A DNA stretch of 64,000 nt from contig NZ_VFOA01000001.1 of the NCBI RefSeq assembly GCF_006715865.1, positions 3,844,001-3,908,000 on the forward strand, read 5' to 3'. Source of the DNA: Cellulomonas sp. SLBN-39 (GTDB lineage: Bacteria > Actinomycetota > Actinomycetes > Actinomycetales > Cellulomonadaceae). How positions within the stretch are numbered: the stretch's first letter is position 1; each line of letters begins with the position of its first letter. The translations under genes and the position numbers were made by a program. The notes below the pieces were generated by a model. It saw only the letters and a program-made list of their open reading frames with translations, ran no database searches and was not told the DNA's origin. Shown in pieces: positions 43,836 to 53,430 of the stretch.

Positions 43836-46603
43836 GCGCGGCCGACCCCCGCACGCTCCCGGAGCCGGGCCAGCACGACGGCGCCGAGCTCGGTGACGTC
43901 ACCGGCCCCGACCGTGAGCAGGAGGTCCCCCGGTCGTGCCTGGTCGGCCAGGAGGCGCGCGGCCGCGACCTTGTCCGCGACGAACCGCGCCCGGTCGGGC
44001 GTCGGCACGTGCGCGACGACGAGCGCACCGGTCACGCCCGGCTCCGGGTCCTCGCGCGCGGCGTAGATGTCCGTCACCACGACGAGGTCCGCGAGGTCGA
44101 AGGCCCGCCCGAACTGCGACGCGAACGTGCGCGTCCGCGAGTACAGGTGCGGCTGGAACAGGGCGAGGACCCGACCGCCGCCGACGACCTGGCGCGCGGC
44201 GCGCAGCAGCGCCGCGACCTCCGTCGGGTGGTGCGCGTAGTCGTCGACCACGCGCACGCCCCCGACCGTGCCGCGGTCCTCGAACCGGCGGCCCGTGCCG
44301 ACGAACCCGTCGAGGCCGCGCGCGGCCGTCTCGGGCGCGGCACCCAGCCGGCGCAGCGCGCACCAGGCGGCCGCGGCGTTGAGGGCGTTGTGCGCCCCGG
44401 GCACCCGCAGCCGCAGCCGCACAGGGCGCTCGCCGCGGGGCGTGACCTCGACCTCCCAGCGCTCGTCCTGCGTCGGGCGCGGCTCCGAGACCCGCACGTC
44501 CGCATCGGCCGACCGTCCGTACGTCACCACGACGACGTCGCGGGACGCGAGGTCGTCGTGCACCGCAGCGACGAGCCGGCGCGCACCGTCGTCGTCGGCG
44601 CAGGCCACGAGCATGCCGCCCGGCCGGATCCGGGCCGCGAACGCCACGAACGCGTCCTCGAACGCCTCGCGCGTGCCGTAGTGGTCCAGGTGGTCGGGCT
44701 CGACGTTCGTCACGACCGCCACCAGCGGCGCGTACGCCAGGAAGGATCCGTCGGACTCGTCGGCCTCCGCGACGAACGGACCCGCCCCGTGCCGGCTGCC
44801 GCCGAGCGTGCCGGACGCCGAGCGCACCACACCGCCGATCGCGAACGACGGGTCGGCACCGACCTCGACGAGCGCGGTGGCGATCATCGCCGACGTCGTC
44901 GTCTTACCGTGGGCGCCCGCGACCGCGACCGCGTCGCGGTCCGCCATGAGGGCCGCGAGCGCCTGCGACCGGTGCAGGACCCGCACGCCGCGCTCGCGCG
45001 CCCGGGCGAGCTCCGGGTTCGTCTCGCGCACGGCGGAGGACACGACGAGCGTGTCGACCCCGTCGACGAGCCCGGCCTCGTGCCCGACGTGCACCCGCAC
45101 CCCGGCGGCGCGCAGCCCCGCGAGCGCGGGGCCGTCGTGCGCGTCGGACCCGCTGACCTGCAGCCCGCGGGCGGCGAGGAGCGGCGCGATCGCCGACATG
45201 CCGGCCCCGCCCACGCCGACGAGGTGCACGCGGCGTCCGAGGTCGGCCAGGGTCGTCGTGGGCTCCGGCACGAGGGGTGCCGCGGGTGCGGGCTCCGGCC
45301 CGTCGTCGGTCGGGTCGTCCGGCACGTCCTGCGTCCACCCTTCGTCGTCCCACGCGTCGTCGTCCGGCGGCGCGAGCATCGGCAGCGCGACCGTCGCGGG
45401 CGACAGCGCCGCCGGGCGGTGCGGCACGGCCGAGCCCGTGACGGAGCGGGCCGGGGCCGCGCCCGTGGGCAGCAGCGCCTCGACGAGCCGCACCACCCGG
45501 TCCGCGCCGTCGCGCACGCCGGCACCCGCGGCCGCCCGTGCCATCGCCGCGCGCACGTGGTGCGCGTCGGTGTGCCCGGCGCCGCCGAGCAGCGGCACCA
45601 CGTGGCTGCGCACCCAGGCGGGTGTGAACTCCTCGTCGTCCACGAGCACCCCGCCGCCGGCGTCGACCACGGACGCCGCGTTGAGGCGCTGCTCGCCGTT
45701 GCCGATGGGCAGCGGCACGTACACCGCGGGGATGCCGAGGGCCGCGAGCTCGCAGACCGTCCCGGCGCCCGAGCGGGCGACCACGACGTCCGCGACCGCG
45801 AGGGCCTGCTCCATCGACGTGAGGTACTCGCGCACGTGGTAGCGGTCGGCGCCGGCGACACCGCGCAGCGCGGCGCGGACGTCGTCGGCCTTGCCGGTGC
45901 CGGTCAGGTGCAGCACCTGGACGCCGCTGCCCAGGAGCGCGGCGGCGGCGCCGACGACGGCCCGGTTGACGTTCACGGCGCCGAGCGACCCGCCGGTGAC
46001 CAGGAGCGTCGTGGTCGACGGGTCGAGCCCGAGGGCGTGCGCGGCCCGGACGCGGGTGCCCCAGGGGTCGGCGGCGCGCTCCGCGGCCAGGCGCTCGATC
46101 GACGCGCGCAGCGGCATGCCCGTCACCTGCGCACCGGGCAGGGCGGTGCCGGGGAACGTCACGGCGACCGCGTCGGCCCAGCGTGCGCCGAGGCGGTTGG
46201 CGATGCCGGGCCGGGCGTTCTGCTCCTGCACGACGATGGGGATCCCGCGCCGGTGCGCGGCGAGGTAGGCGGGCGTCGAGACGTACCCGCCGAAGCCCAC
46301 GACCACCTGCGCCCCGTGGCGGCTGATCGCGTCGGACGCCGCGTCGACGGCGTCCTTGAGCCGGCCCGGCAGCCGCAGCAGGTCGAGCGTGGGCCGTCGC
46401 GGCAGCGGGACGCGCGGGACGACCTCGAGCGTGTACCCGTGCTCGGGCACGAGCCGCGACTCGAGGCCCTCGGCGGTGCCGAGCACGGCGACGACGGCGT
46501 CGGGGTGCCGGGCGCGCAGGGCGTCGGCCACCGAGAGGAGGGGGTTGACGTGCCCGGCGGTGCCGCCGCCGGCGAGCAGCACGGACACGCGCGGCTCAGC
46601 CAC
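43832..46603 (-). CDS. MurG-MurC fusion: GlcNAc transferase plus UDP-MurNAc--L-alanine ligase
   Basis: 923 residues in one frame. Residues 1 to about 372 are MurG, which adds GlcNAc to lipid I: LLAGGGTAGHVNPLLSVADAL, VVVGFGGYVSTPAYLAAH, the donor-site stretch ARSGAGTVCELAALG and PLPIGNGEQRLNA. Residues about 373-454 are a Pro/Asp-rich linker. Residues about 455-923 are MurC, which adds L-Ala to UDP-MurNAc: HLVGVGGAGMSAIAPLL, the ATP loop AVAGAHGKTTTSAM, EADESDGSF, DHLDHYGT, VVDDYAHHPTEV, FQPHLYSRTRTF. All key motifs of both are intact, and no stop or good internal start exists in the linker. GTG 46603 overlaps the ftsW stop by 8 bases. Confidence 0.93.
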   Translation of the reverse strand: MAEPRVSVLLAGGGTAGHVNPLLSVADALRARHPDAVVAVLGTAEGLESRLVPEHGYTLEVVPRVPLPRRPTLDLLRLPGRLKDAVDAASDAISRHGAQVVVGFGGYVSTPAYLAAHRRGIPIVVQEQNARPGIANRLGARWADAVAVTFPGTALPGAQVTGMPLRASIERLAAERAADPWGTRVRAAHALGLDPSTTTLLVTGGSLGAVNVNRAVVGAAAALLGSGVQVLHLTGTGKADDVRAALRGVAGADRYHVREYLTSMEQALAVADVVVARSGAGTVCELAALGIPAVYVPLPIGNGEQRLNAASVVDAGGGVLVDDEEFTPAWVRSHVVPLLGGAGHTDAHHVRAAMARAAAGAGVRDGADRVVRLVEALLPTGAAPARSVTGSAVPHRPAALSPATVALPMLAPPDDDAWDDEGWTQDVPDDPTDDGPEPAPAAPLVPEPTTTLADLGRRVHLVGVGGAGMSAIAPLLAARGLQVSGSDAHDGPALAGLRAAGVRVHVGHEAGLVDGVDTLVVSSAVRETNPELARARERGVRVLHRSQALAALMADRDAVAVAGAHGKTTTSAMIATALVEVGADPSFAIGGVVRSASGTLGGSRHGAGPFVAEADESDGSFLAYAPLVAVVTNVEPDHLDHYGTREAFEDAFVAFAARIRPGGMLVACADDDGARRLVAAVHDDLASRDVVVVTYGRSADADVRVSEPRPTQDERWEVEVTPRGERPVRLRLRVPGAHNALNAAAAWCALRRLGAAPETAARGLDGFVGTGRRFEDRGTVGGVRVVDDYAHHPTEVAALLRAARQVVGGGRVLALFQPHLYSRTRTFASQFGRAFDLADLVVVTDIYAAREDPEPGVTGALVVAHVPTPDRARFVADKVAAARLLADQARPGDLLLTVGAGDVTELGAVVLARLRERAGVGRA

Positions 46604-47846
46604 GGGTCCGCCCGATCACGGCGAGGGAGCGGCGCACGACGCCGGCGCGGGCCGCGAGCGCCTCGGGTGCCCCGGGCTCGCTGCGGGCGAACGAGATCAC
46701 CACGCCGAGCGCGGCCATCGTCATGATGAGCGCGGACCCGCCCGCGGACACCAGCGGCAGGGGCACGCCGATCACGGGGGCCAGGCCGATGACGACGGCG
46801 ATGTTGATGAGGGCCTGCCCGATGATCCACGTGCAGATCGCGGCCGTGGTGATCTTGACGAACGGGTCCTCGTGCCGCCGGACGACGCGGATCATCGCCG
46901 CCGCCAGCAGCGCGAACAGCGCGAGCACCAGGAGGGTGCCCACCAGGCCGAGCTCCTCCCCGAGGATCGCGAAGATGAAGTCGTTGTGCGCCGCGGGCAG
47001 GTACGACCACTTCTCGCGGCTCTCGCCGAGGCCGAGGCCGCCGAACCCGCCGGTGGCCAGCCCCCAGCCGCCGTGCAGCGTCTGGTAGCACTCGTTGGTG
47101 ACGTCGCAGCTGCCGGACAGCCACGAGGAGATGCGCGTCATGCGGTTGTCGCTGCCGATCGTGAGGAACGCGACGCCGACCCCGGCGAGGACCGCCGCGG
47201 CGCCGAAGATGCGCAGGGGGACCCCCGCGACGAACATCGCGCCGGCCACGAGCAGGACCATGACCATGGCGGTCCCGAGGTCGTGGCCGAGCAGGACGGT
47301 GCCGATGGCCACGCCCGCGACCGGCACCGCGGGCACCACGGCGTGCTGCCACTCGTGCAGCAGCGGGAGCTTGCGGGCCAGGACGACGCCGAGCCACAGC
47401 GCGAGCGCGAGCTTGACGGCCTCGGACGGCTGCGCGGTGAACCCGCCGATGCGGACCCAGTTCATGTTCCCGCCCTCGCCCATGCCGAGGCCGGGGACGA
47501 ACACGAGCATCTGGAACGCGACCGCGACGGCAAGGGCCGGCCAGGCGACGGCCTTGTACAGCCGCACCGGCAGCCGCGAGGCCACGAGCAGCACAGGCAG
47601 GCCGATGAGCGCGTACTGCGCCTGGTTGAGGAAGACGGCGTAGGGCGAGTCCCCCGCCGCGAGCGACTCCACGCTCGACGACGAGAGCACGAACACCAGC
47701 CCCACGACGACGAGCAGCGTCGTCGTGGAGGCCATCACGTAGTAGGACGTGACGACGGAGTTCCACGCGCCGAGCAGCCGCGAGCGCTCGGCCCAGCGGC
47801 CCCGGGGCCCGTCGGTGGCCGGGGTGCGCACGGCCGTGGCGGTCAC
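46596..47846 (-). CDS. ftsW: septal peptidoglycan polymerase FtsW
   Basis: 416-residue SEDS glycosyltransferase with about 10 membrane segments. It polymerises lipid II at the septum together with FtsI. Conserved: NWVRIGGFTAQPSEAVKLALALWLG, the catalytic-loop Asp in LLGHDLGTAMVM, the large outer loop with YLPAAHNDFIFAILGEELGLVG, and PLPLVSAGGSALI. Cytoplasmic N terminus of about 30 residues. GTG 47846 overlaps the murD stop (GTGA). Confidence 0.96.
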   Translation of the reverse strand: MTATAVRTPATDGPRGRWAERSRLLGAWNSVVTSYYVMASTTTLLVVVGLVFVLSSSSVESLAAGDSPYAVFLNQAQYALIGLPVLLVASRLPVRLYKAVAWPALAVAVAFQMLVFVPGLGMGEGGNMNWVRIGGFTAQPSEAVKLALALWLGVVLARKLPLLHEWQHAVVPAVPVAGVAIGTVLLGHDLGTAMVMVLLVAGAMFVAGVPLRIFGAAAVLAGVGVAFLTIGSDNRMTRISSWLSGSCDVTNECYQTLHGGWGLATGGFGGLGLGESREKWSYLPAAHNDFIFAILGEELGLVGTLLVLALFALLAAAMIRVVRRHEDPFVKITTAAICTWIIGQALINIAVVIGLAPVIGVPLPLVSAGGSALIMTMAALGVVISFARSEPGAPEALAARAGVVRRSLAVIGRTRG

Positions 47847-49306
47847 GACGTCCCCTGCGCGGCACGCACGGCGGCCGCGAACGCGTCGCCGCGGTGGGCG
47901 TACGAGGTGAACTGGTCCATCGAGGCGCAGGCCGGGGCGAGCAGCACGGTGACGGGCGCACCGGTGGGCGCCGCGCCCTCGGGCACGCCGGCGGCGAGCC
48001 GGCGCGCCGCCTCCACCGCGCGGGTCATCACCGCCCCAGTGTCACCGCCGTCGACCTCGACGACGGTCACGTCGGGCGCGTGTCGGGCCAGGGCGTCGCG
48101 CAGCGGCGCCCTGTCGACGCCGATGAGCACGACGCCGCGCAGCCGGTCACGGCGGGTGCGGACCAGCTCGTCGAAGGTCGCGCCCTTGGCCAGGCCCCCG
48201 GCGACCCAGACGACCGAGCGCTCGCCGAACGCGGCGAGCGACGCGGCGGCCGCGTGGGCGTTCGTGGCCTTGGAGTCGTCGACGTACGCGACGTCGTCGA
48301 CGCGGCCGACGGTGACGATGCGGTGCGCGCCGGGCGCGAACGCGCGCAGACCGTCGCGCACGTGCGCAGGCTCGACGCCGTGGGCCAGCGCGAGCGCGGC
48401 GGCGGCGAGCGCGTCCTGCACGACGTGCGGGGGCACCTGCCCGTCGGGGCCGGCGAGGCGGGCGAGGTCGTCGAGGGTGCCGAGCTCGGCGGCGTGGGTG
48501 TGCCGCAGGCGGGCGAAGCCACGGTCCACGAGCACGTCCTCGACGACGCCGACCTGCCCGACGCCGGGCGAGCCGAGCGTGAAGCCGACCGCGACGGCCC
48601 CGTCGACGACGTCGGCCTCGCGCACGAGCGCCTCGGTGCGCGGGTCGGCGGCGTTGTACACGCACGCCACCTGGGCGTGCTCGTAGATGCGCCCCTTGTC
48701 CGCCGCGTAGGCGTCGAGCGACCCGTGCCAGTCCAGGTGGTCGGCCGCGACGTTGAGCACGGCGGCGGCCTGGGCCGACATCGACGTCGTGTGGTGCAGC
48801 TGGAACGACGAGAGCTCGACGGCGAGCACGTCGAGCGACGGGTCGACCGCGGCCTGCACGACGGGCGTGCCGACGTTGCCGACGGCGAGCGTGTGCCGGC
48901 CCGCGGCCCGCAGGATCGACTCGAGCATGCCCACGGTCGTGGTCTTGCCGTTGGTGCCGGTCACGGCGAGCCAGGGGGCCGGGCCGGACCCGTCGGTGCG
49001 CGGCGCGCGCAGGCGCCACGCGAGCTCGACCTCGCTCCACACGGGCACGCCCCGGGCGCGCGCGGCGGCGAGCACCTCGTGGTGGGGCGGCAGCCCCGGT
49101 GAGGCGACGACGAGCTCGGCGCCCCGCAGGTCGGGGCCGAGGGCCGCGAGGTCGTGGGCGTGCGCGTCGTCGGCACGGTCGTCGAACGTCACGACCGCCG
49201 CTCCGCGGTCGGTGAGCGCCTGCGCGGCGGCGCGCCCGCTGATCCCCAGCCCGGCGACGAGGACCGCACGGCCCTCGAGCGCGACGGGCGACGTCGGCGC
49301 GCCCAC
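47843..49306 (-). CDS. murD: UDP-MurNAc-L-Ala--D-glutamate ligase
   Basis: 487 residues. Adds D-Glu to UDP-MurNAc-L-Ala. N-terminal UDP domain VLVAGLGISGRAAAQAL, ATP loop [39 protein letters not shown], the third-domain VDDSKATNAHAAAASL, and PVTVLLAPACASMDQF. The GTG at 49306 shares one base with the mraY stop (TAGTG), an unusually tight junction for coupling. Confidence 0.97.
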   Translation of the reverse strand: MGAPTSPVALEGRAVLVAGLGISGRAAAQALTDRGAAVVTFDDRADDAHAHDLAALGPDLRGAELVVASPGLPPHHEVLAAARARGVPVWSEVELAWRLRAPRTDGSGPAPWLAVTGTNGKTTTVGMLESILRAAGRHTLAVGNVGTPVVQAAVDPSLDVLAVELSSFQLHHTTSMSAQAAAVLNVAADHLDWHGSLDAYAADKGRIYEHAQVACVYNAADPRTEALVREADVVDGAVAVGFTLGSPGVGQVGVVEDVLVDRGFARLRHTHAAELGTLDDLARLAGPDGQVPPHVVQDALAAAALALAHGVEPAHVRDGLRAFAPGAHRIVTVGRVDDVAYVDDSKATNAHAAAASLAAFGERSVVWVAGGLAKGATFDELVRTRRDRLRGVVLIGVDRAPLRDALARHAPDVTVVEVDGGDTGAVMTRAVEAARRLAAGVPEGAAPTGAPVTVLLAPACASMDQFTSYAHRGDAFAAAVRAAQGTS

Positions 49307-50388
49307 TACTGCGCCACCCACTCGGCGTAGAAGATCCCGACGCCGAGCGCGACGAACAGCCCGGCGATGATCCAGAACCGGATGACGATCGTGACCTCGC
49401 CCCACCCCGAGAGCTCGAAGTGGTGGTGCAGCGGCGCCATCTTGAACACGCGCTTGCCGGTCATCTTGAAGAAGCCGATCTGGATGACGTCGGAGAGCAC
49501 GATGAGCACGAACATCCCGCCGATGATCGCTGCGAGGATCTCGGTCCGCGTGAGGATCGACAGGCCCGCGAGGGCGCCGCCGAGCGCGAGGGAGCCTGTG
49601 TCGCCCATGAAGATCTTGGCCGGGCTGGCGTTCCACCACAGGAACCCGAACAGGGCCCCGGTGATGGCCGCCGCCACGACGGCCAGGTCCAACGGGTCAC
49701 GGGTCTCGTAGCACCGCGGGCCGGCGGTGGTCACGGACTGGCACCACTGGTTGAACTGCCAGACGCCGACGATGACGTAGGCGCCGAAGACCACGAGCGA
49801 GACGCCCGTGGCCAGCCCGTCGAGGCCGTCGGTGAGGTTCACGCCGTTGGACCACGCCGTGATGAGGAAGTTCGCCCACACCACGAAGAGGATCAGCCCG
49901 ACCGTCGCGCCCGCGAAGGCCAGGTCGAGGTCGGTGTCGCGGATGAACGAGATCCGTGTCGAGGCGGGCGTGCGGAACTGGTCGTTGGGGAACTGCAGCG
50001 CCAGCACGGAGAACGTGATGCCGACGAGCCCCTGCCCGACGATCTTGGCCCGGGCGCTGAGCCCGAGGCTGCGCTGCCGGGAGATCTTGATGAAGTCGTC
50101 GAGGAACCCGACGACACCCAGGCCGGTCATGAGGAACAGCGCGAGCACGGCCGACGCGCTCGGCGGGGTCCGGGTGATGAGCAGCGCGGCGGCCCAGCCC
50201 AGCAGGGTCGCGCCGATGATGACGACGCCGCCCATGGTGGGGGTGCCACGCTTGGTGAAGTGCGCGGTCGGCCCGTCCTGCCGGATGAACTGCCCGTACT
50301 GGCGGTGCACGAGGAACCGGATGAACAGCGGCGTGCCGAGGAGCGCGACGATCATGGACGCGCCGCCGGCGAGCAGGACGGCGATCAC
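49306..50388 (-). CDS. mraY: phospho-MurNAc-pentapeptide transferase
   Basis: 360 residues, 10 membrane segments. Makes lipid I from UDP-MurNAc-pentapeptide and undecaprenyl phosphate. Key motifs: [11 protein letters not shown], the Asp pair in [13 protein letters not shown], the [12 protein letters not shown] loop, [12 protein letters not shown], and the HHH motif in [17 protein letters not shown] 50388 overlaps the murF stop (GTGA). Confidence 0.98.
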   Translation of the reverse strand: MIAVLLAGGASMIVALLGTPLFIRFLVHRQYGQFIRQDGPTAHFTKRGTPTMGGVVIIGATLLGWAAALLITRTPPSASAVLALFLMTGLGVVGFLDDFIKISRQRSLGLSARAKIVGQGLVGITFSVLALQFPNDQFRTPASTRISFIRDTDLDLAFAGATVGLILFVVWANFLITAWSNGVNLTDGLDGLATGVSLVVFGAYVIVGVWQFNQWCQSVTTAGPRCYETRDPLDLAVVAAAITGALFGFLWWNASPAKIFMGDTGSLALGGALAGLSILTRTEILAAIIGGMFVLIVLSDVIQIGFFKMTGKRVFKMAPLHHHFELSGWGEVTIVIRFWIIAGLFVALGVGIFYAEWVAQ

Positions 50389-51830
50389 GCGTCGCCCTCC
50401 ACGAGGACGTCGCCGAGGCGCCACAGTCCCGCGCCGTACGAGGACTTGACCAGGACGACGTCGCCCGGGCGCAGCTCGTCGCGCAGGAACGCCTCGGCCG
50501 CCGCGACGTCGTCGGCCAGCACGACCTCGTCGCCCCACGAGCCCTCGTGGTTCGCACCGTCGCGGATCGCACGCGCGCCCTCGCCGACGACGACCGTGAG
50601 GCCGACGTTGAGGCGGACGACGAGCCGGCCGATCGCGTCGTGCGCGGTGCGGGCGTCGTCGCCGAGCTCGAGCATCTCGCCGAGCACCGCGACGGATCGA
50701 CGGTCGCGCCCGGCGAGCACGGCCAGCGCCTTCAGCGCGGCGCGCATCGAGTCGGGGTTCGCGTTGTACGAGTCGTCGATCACGGTGATGCCGTCGGGGC
50801 GGTCGACGACGTGCATGCGGTGCGGGCTGAGCGCGTCGGCGGCCGTGAGGCCCTCGGCGACCGTGCCCAGCGGCAGGCCCACGGCCAGCGCCGTCGCGGC
50901 CGCGGCGAGCGCGTTGTGCACGTGGTGCTCGCCGACGAGCCGCAGCGCCACCGGGACGTCCTGCACCGGGCCGTCGACGGGTGCGTGGCGCAGCGTGAAG
51001 GACGCGCGTCCGGCCCGGTCGAGCGTGACGTCGACGGCGCGCACGTGGGCGCCCTCCGACTGGCCGAAGAGCACGACCTCGCCCGGGGCGAGGGCGGCCA
51101 TCGCCCGCACGCGCAGGTCGTCGGCGTTGAGCACGGCGACGCCGTCGGGCAGCAGGCCCTGGACGATCTCGGACTTCGCGCGGGCGACCGCCTCGATCCC
51201 GCCGAACCCGCCCAGGTGCGCCTGGCCCACGACCAGCACGGTCGAGACGTCCGGCGGGGCGATCCGGGTCAGGTACGTCAGGTGGCCGGGACCGCTCGCC
51301 CCCATCTCGAGGACCAGGAAGCGGGTCTGCTCGTCGGCGCGCAGCACCGTCAGGGGCAGCCCGATCTCGTTGTTGAAGGACCGCACCGGCGCGACCGTGG
51401 GGCCGACGGCGCCGCACACCTGCGCGAGCAGGTCCTTGGTCGTCGTCTTGCCGACCGAGCCGGTGACGCCCACGACGCGCAGACCGCTGCCGCCCGGGGC
51501 GGTCGCCGCCTCGCGCAGGCGCACGAGCACCGCGGCCGCCAGGTCGCCGAGCGCGACCTCGACGTCCGGCACGACGACCACGGGCAGGTCGGTGCCGTCG
51601 GCGCCCGTCAGGGGGCGCGCCGCGAGCACGAGGGCCGCACCGGCAGCCACCGCGACGGGCGCGAAGTCGTGCCCGTCGACGTGCTCGCCGGGCAGGGCCA
51701 CGAACAGCCCGCCGGGCTCGACCTCGCGCGAGTCCGTGACGACCGCACCGGCCACGACCGTGCGGGGGTCGACCGCGGACAGGGCTCCGCCCGTCGCGGC
51801 CGCGATCTCGGCCGCCGTGAGCGCGATCAC
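50385..51830 (-). CDS. murF: UDP-MurNAc-tripeptide--D-Ala-D-Ala ligase
   Basis: 481 residues. Adds the D-Ala-D-Ala dipeptide. N-terminal [30 protein letters not shown] loop [46 protein letters not shown], and [20 protein letters not shown]. The C-terminal domain ends [24 protein letters not shown] 51830 overlaps the murE stop (GTGA). Confidence 0.97.
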   Translation of the reverse strand: MIALTAAEIAAATGGALSAVDPRTVVAGAVVTDSREVEPGGLFVALPGEHVDGHDFAPVAVAAGAALVLAARPLTGADGTDLPVVVVPDVEVALGDLAAAVLVRLREAATAPGGSGLRVVGVTGSVGKTTTKDLLAQVCGAVGPTVAPVRSFNNEIGLPLTVLRADEQTRFLVLEMGASGPGHLTYLTRIAPPDVSTVLVVGQAHLGGFGGIEAVARAKSEIVQGLLPDGVAVLNADDLRVRAMAALAPGEVVLFGQSEGAHVRAVDVTLDRAGRASFTLRHAPVDGPVQDVPVALRLVGEHHVHNALAAAATALAVGLPLGTVAEGLTAADALSPHRMHVVDRPDGITVIDDSYNANPDSMRAALKALAVLAGRDRRSVAVLGEMLELGDDARTAHDAIGRLVVRLNVGLTVVVGEGARAIRDGANHEGSWGDEVVLADDVAAAEAFLRDELRPGDVVLVKSSYGAGLWRLGDVLVEGDA

Positions 51831-53407
51831 GCGTGCGGCCCCTGGCGCTCGGCGCGGGCGGCGAGGAGCACGTCGCGGTCGTTGTACCGGTGGAACACCC
51901 CGGCGATCTCCTGGGTGGGCTCGTGCCCCTTGCCGGTGATGATGATCGTGTCCTCGTCGGTGGTCAGGCGCAGGGCGTCGGCGATCGCCTGCGCGCGGCT
52001 GGTGGCCTCGTGCACGTCGGCCATGTCGGGCCGCACGGACCGTACCCCGTCGAGGATCGCCGCGCGGACGGTTGCGGGGTCCTCCGAACGGGGGTTCTCG
52101 TCGGTCACGACGAGCACGTCGGCCAGCCGGGCCGCGATCTCGCCCATCATCGGGCGCTTGCCGCGGTCGCGGTCGCCGTCGGAGCCGAACACGATCACCA
52201 GCCGGCCGGGCGTGATGGGGCGCACGGCCTCCAGCGCGAGCACGAGCGCGTCGGGGGTGTGCGCGTAGTCGACCAGGCACAGCGGGAAGCCGTCGCCGCG
52301 CTCGACGACGCGCTCCATACGTCCGGGGATCTGGTGCGCCCGCCCCACGGCGGCGGCCGCGGCGTCCAGCGGCACGCCCGCGGCGTGCGCGAGGACCACG
52401 GCCAGGGCCGCGTTGGACACGTTCACCAGGCCGGGCAGCGGGCTCGCGGCCTCGTGGCGTGCGCCGTCCGGGCCCCGCAGCACGAACCGGGAGCCGACGC
52501 CGTCGAGGCCGACGTCCGCCTCGACCACGGCCCAGTCCGCGTCCTGCGCCTCGGGCGACCCGGCGTGCGTCGCGACGGTCTCGACGGGGATCTGGGCCTC
52601 GCGCGCCAGCCGCCGGCCCCACTCGTCGTCCACGACGACGACGCCGCGCGCCGCCTGCCCGGGCGCGAACAGCCGCGCCTTGTCGCGGAAGTAGCCCTCC
52701 ATGTCGCCGTGGAAGTCCAGGTGGTCGCGCTGGAGGTTGGTGAAGCCCACGACGTCGAACCGCAGGCCCCCGACGCGGCCCAGCGCGAGCGCGTGCGAGG
52801 ACACCTCGGTGGTCAGCGCACCGGCGCCGCGCTCGACGGCCAGCGCCAGCAGCGACTGCAGGACGGGCGCCTCGACGGTCGTGCGGGGGCTCTCGACGGC
52901 GTCGTCGCCGATCCGCAGCTCGACGGTGCCGAGCACCGCGGTGCTCTCGTGGACGGCCCGCAGCGCCGCGTCGACGAAGTACGTCGTGGTCGTCTTGCCG
53001 TTGGTCCCGGTCACACCGACCGTGACGAGGTGGCGCGCCGGGTCGCCGTGCAGCCAGGCCGCGACCGGGCCGGCCAGGGCCCGCACGTCGTCGCCGACGA
53101 GCACCACGGCACCGGGGACGCCGGTGCGCACGAGGTCGGCGCCCTCGGCGTCCGTGAGCACCGCGACGGCGCCCCGCGCGAGCGCGTCCGCGGCGAACCG
53201 GGCGCCGTGCACCTTCAGCCCGGGGACCGCCACGAACAGGTCGCCCGGCGCGGTGTCCGCGCTGGCCATGCTCACGCCGGTCAGGACGAGGTCGGAGGTC
53301 AGCGGCTCGCCGCCCGCGGCCGGACGCACGTCCAGGTCACGGACGAGGTCGGCGACCCGTCGGGCCGGCAGGTGCTCGGGGCGCAGCCGGCCCAGGGGGG
53401 ACGTCAT
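51827..53407 (-). CDS. murE: UDP-MurNAc-L-Ala-D-Glu ligase adding the third amino acid (MurE)
   Basis: 526 residues. ATP loop [16 protein letters not shown], the [13 protein letters not shown] block, [37 protein letters not shown]. The amino-acid specificity loop near residues 433-438 reads DENPRSED, so the usual meso-DAP signature DNPR is ENPR here. Cellulomonas-type walls carry ornithine at position 3, so this variant may reflect a diamino acid other than DAP; that is inference. ATG 53407 follows TAGATT by 7 bases, so besides read-through from ftsI it may have its own leaderless start. Confidence 0.95.
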   Translation of the reverse strand: MTSPLGRLRPEHLPARRVADLVRDLDVRPAAGGEPLTSDLVLTGVSMASADTAPGDLFVAVPGLKVHGARFAADALARGAVAVLTDAEGADLVRTGVPGAVVLVGDDVRALAGPVAAWLHGDPARHLVTVGVTGTNGKTTTTYFVDAALRAVHESTAVLGTVELRIGDDAVESPRTTVEAPVLQSLLALAVERGAGALTTEVSSHALALGRVGGLRFDVVGFTNLQRDHLDFHGDMEGYFRDKARLFAPGQAARGVVVVDDEWGRRLAREAQIPVETVATHAGSPEAQDADWAVVEADVGLDGVGSRFVLRGPDGARHEAASPLPGLVNVSNAALAVVLAHAAGVPLDAAAAAVGRAHQIPGRMERVVERGDGFPLCLVDYAHTPDALVLALEAVRPITPGRLVIVFGSDGDRDRGKRPMMGEIAARLADVLVVTDENPRSEDPATVRAAILDGVRSVRPDMADVHEATSRAQAIADALRLTTDEDTIIITGKGHEPTQEIAGVFHRYNDRDVLLAARAERQGPHA

Positions 53408-53414
53408 GGGGACG

Positions 53415-53420
53415 AATCTA
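53415..53420 (-). promoter_or_regulatory. -10 element, possible leaderless promoter of murE
   Basis: TAGATT on the minus strand, 7 bases before ATG 53407, in the 23-base gap after ftsI. Confidence 0.45.
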
Positions 53421-53430
53421 CCCCGGTCGG

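Noticed and set aside
45230..45480. MurG-MurC fusion as an assembly or sequencing artefact
   Set aside because: A simple frameshift would leave one half out of frame with a ragged end; here the linker is continuous, Pro/Asp-rich and free of stops, and neither half shows a normal end or start. Re-sequencing remains the test.
43394..46726. Long plus-strand open frame opposite ftsQ and murG-murC
   Set aside because: Shadow frame of Arg/Asp/His-rich content without motifs; the minus-strand frame carries intact enzymes.
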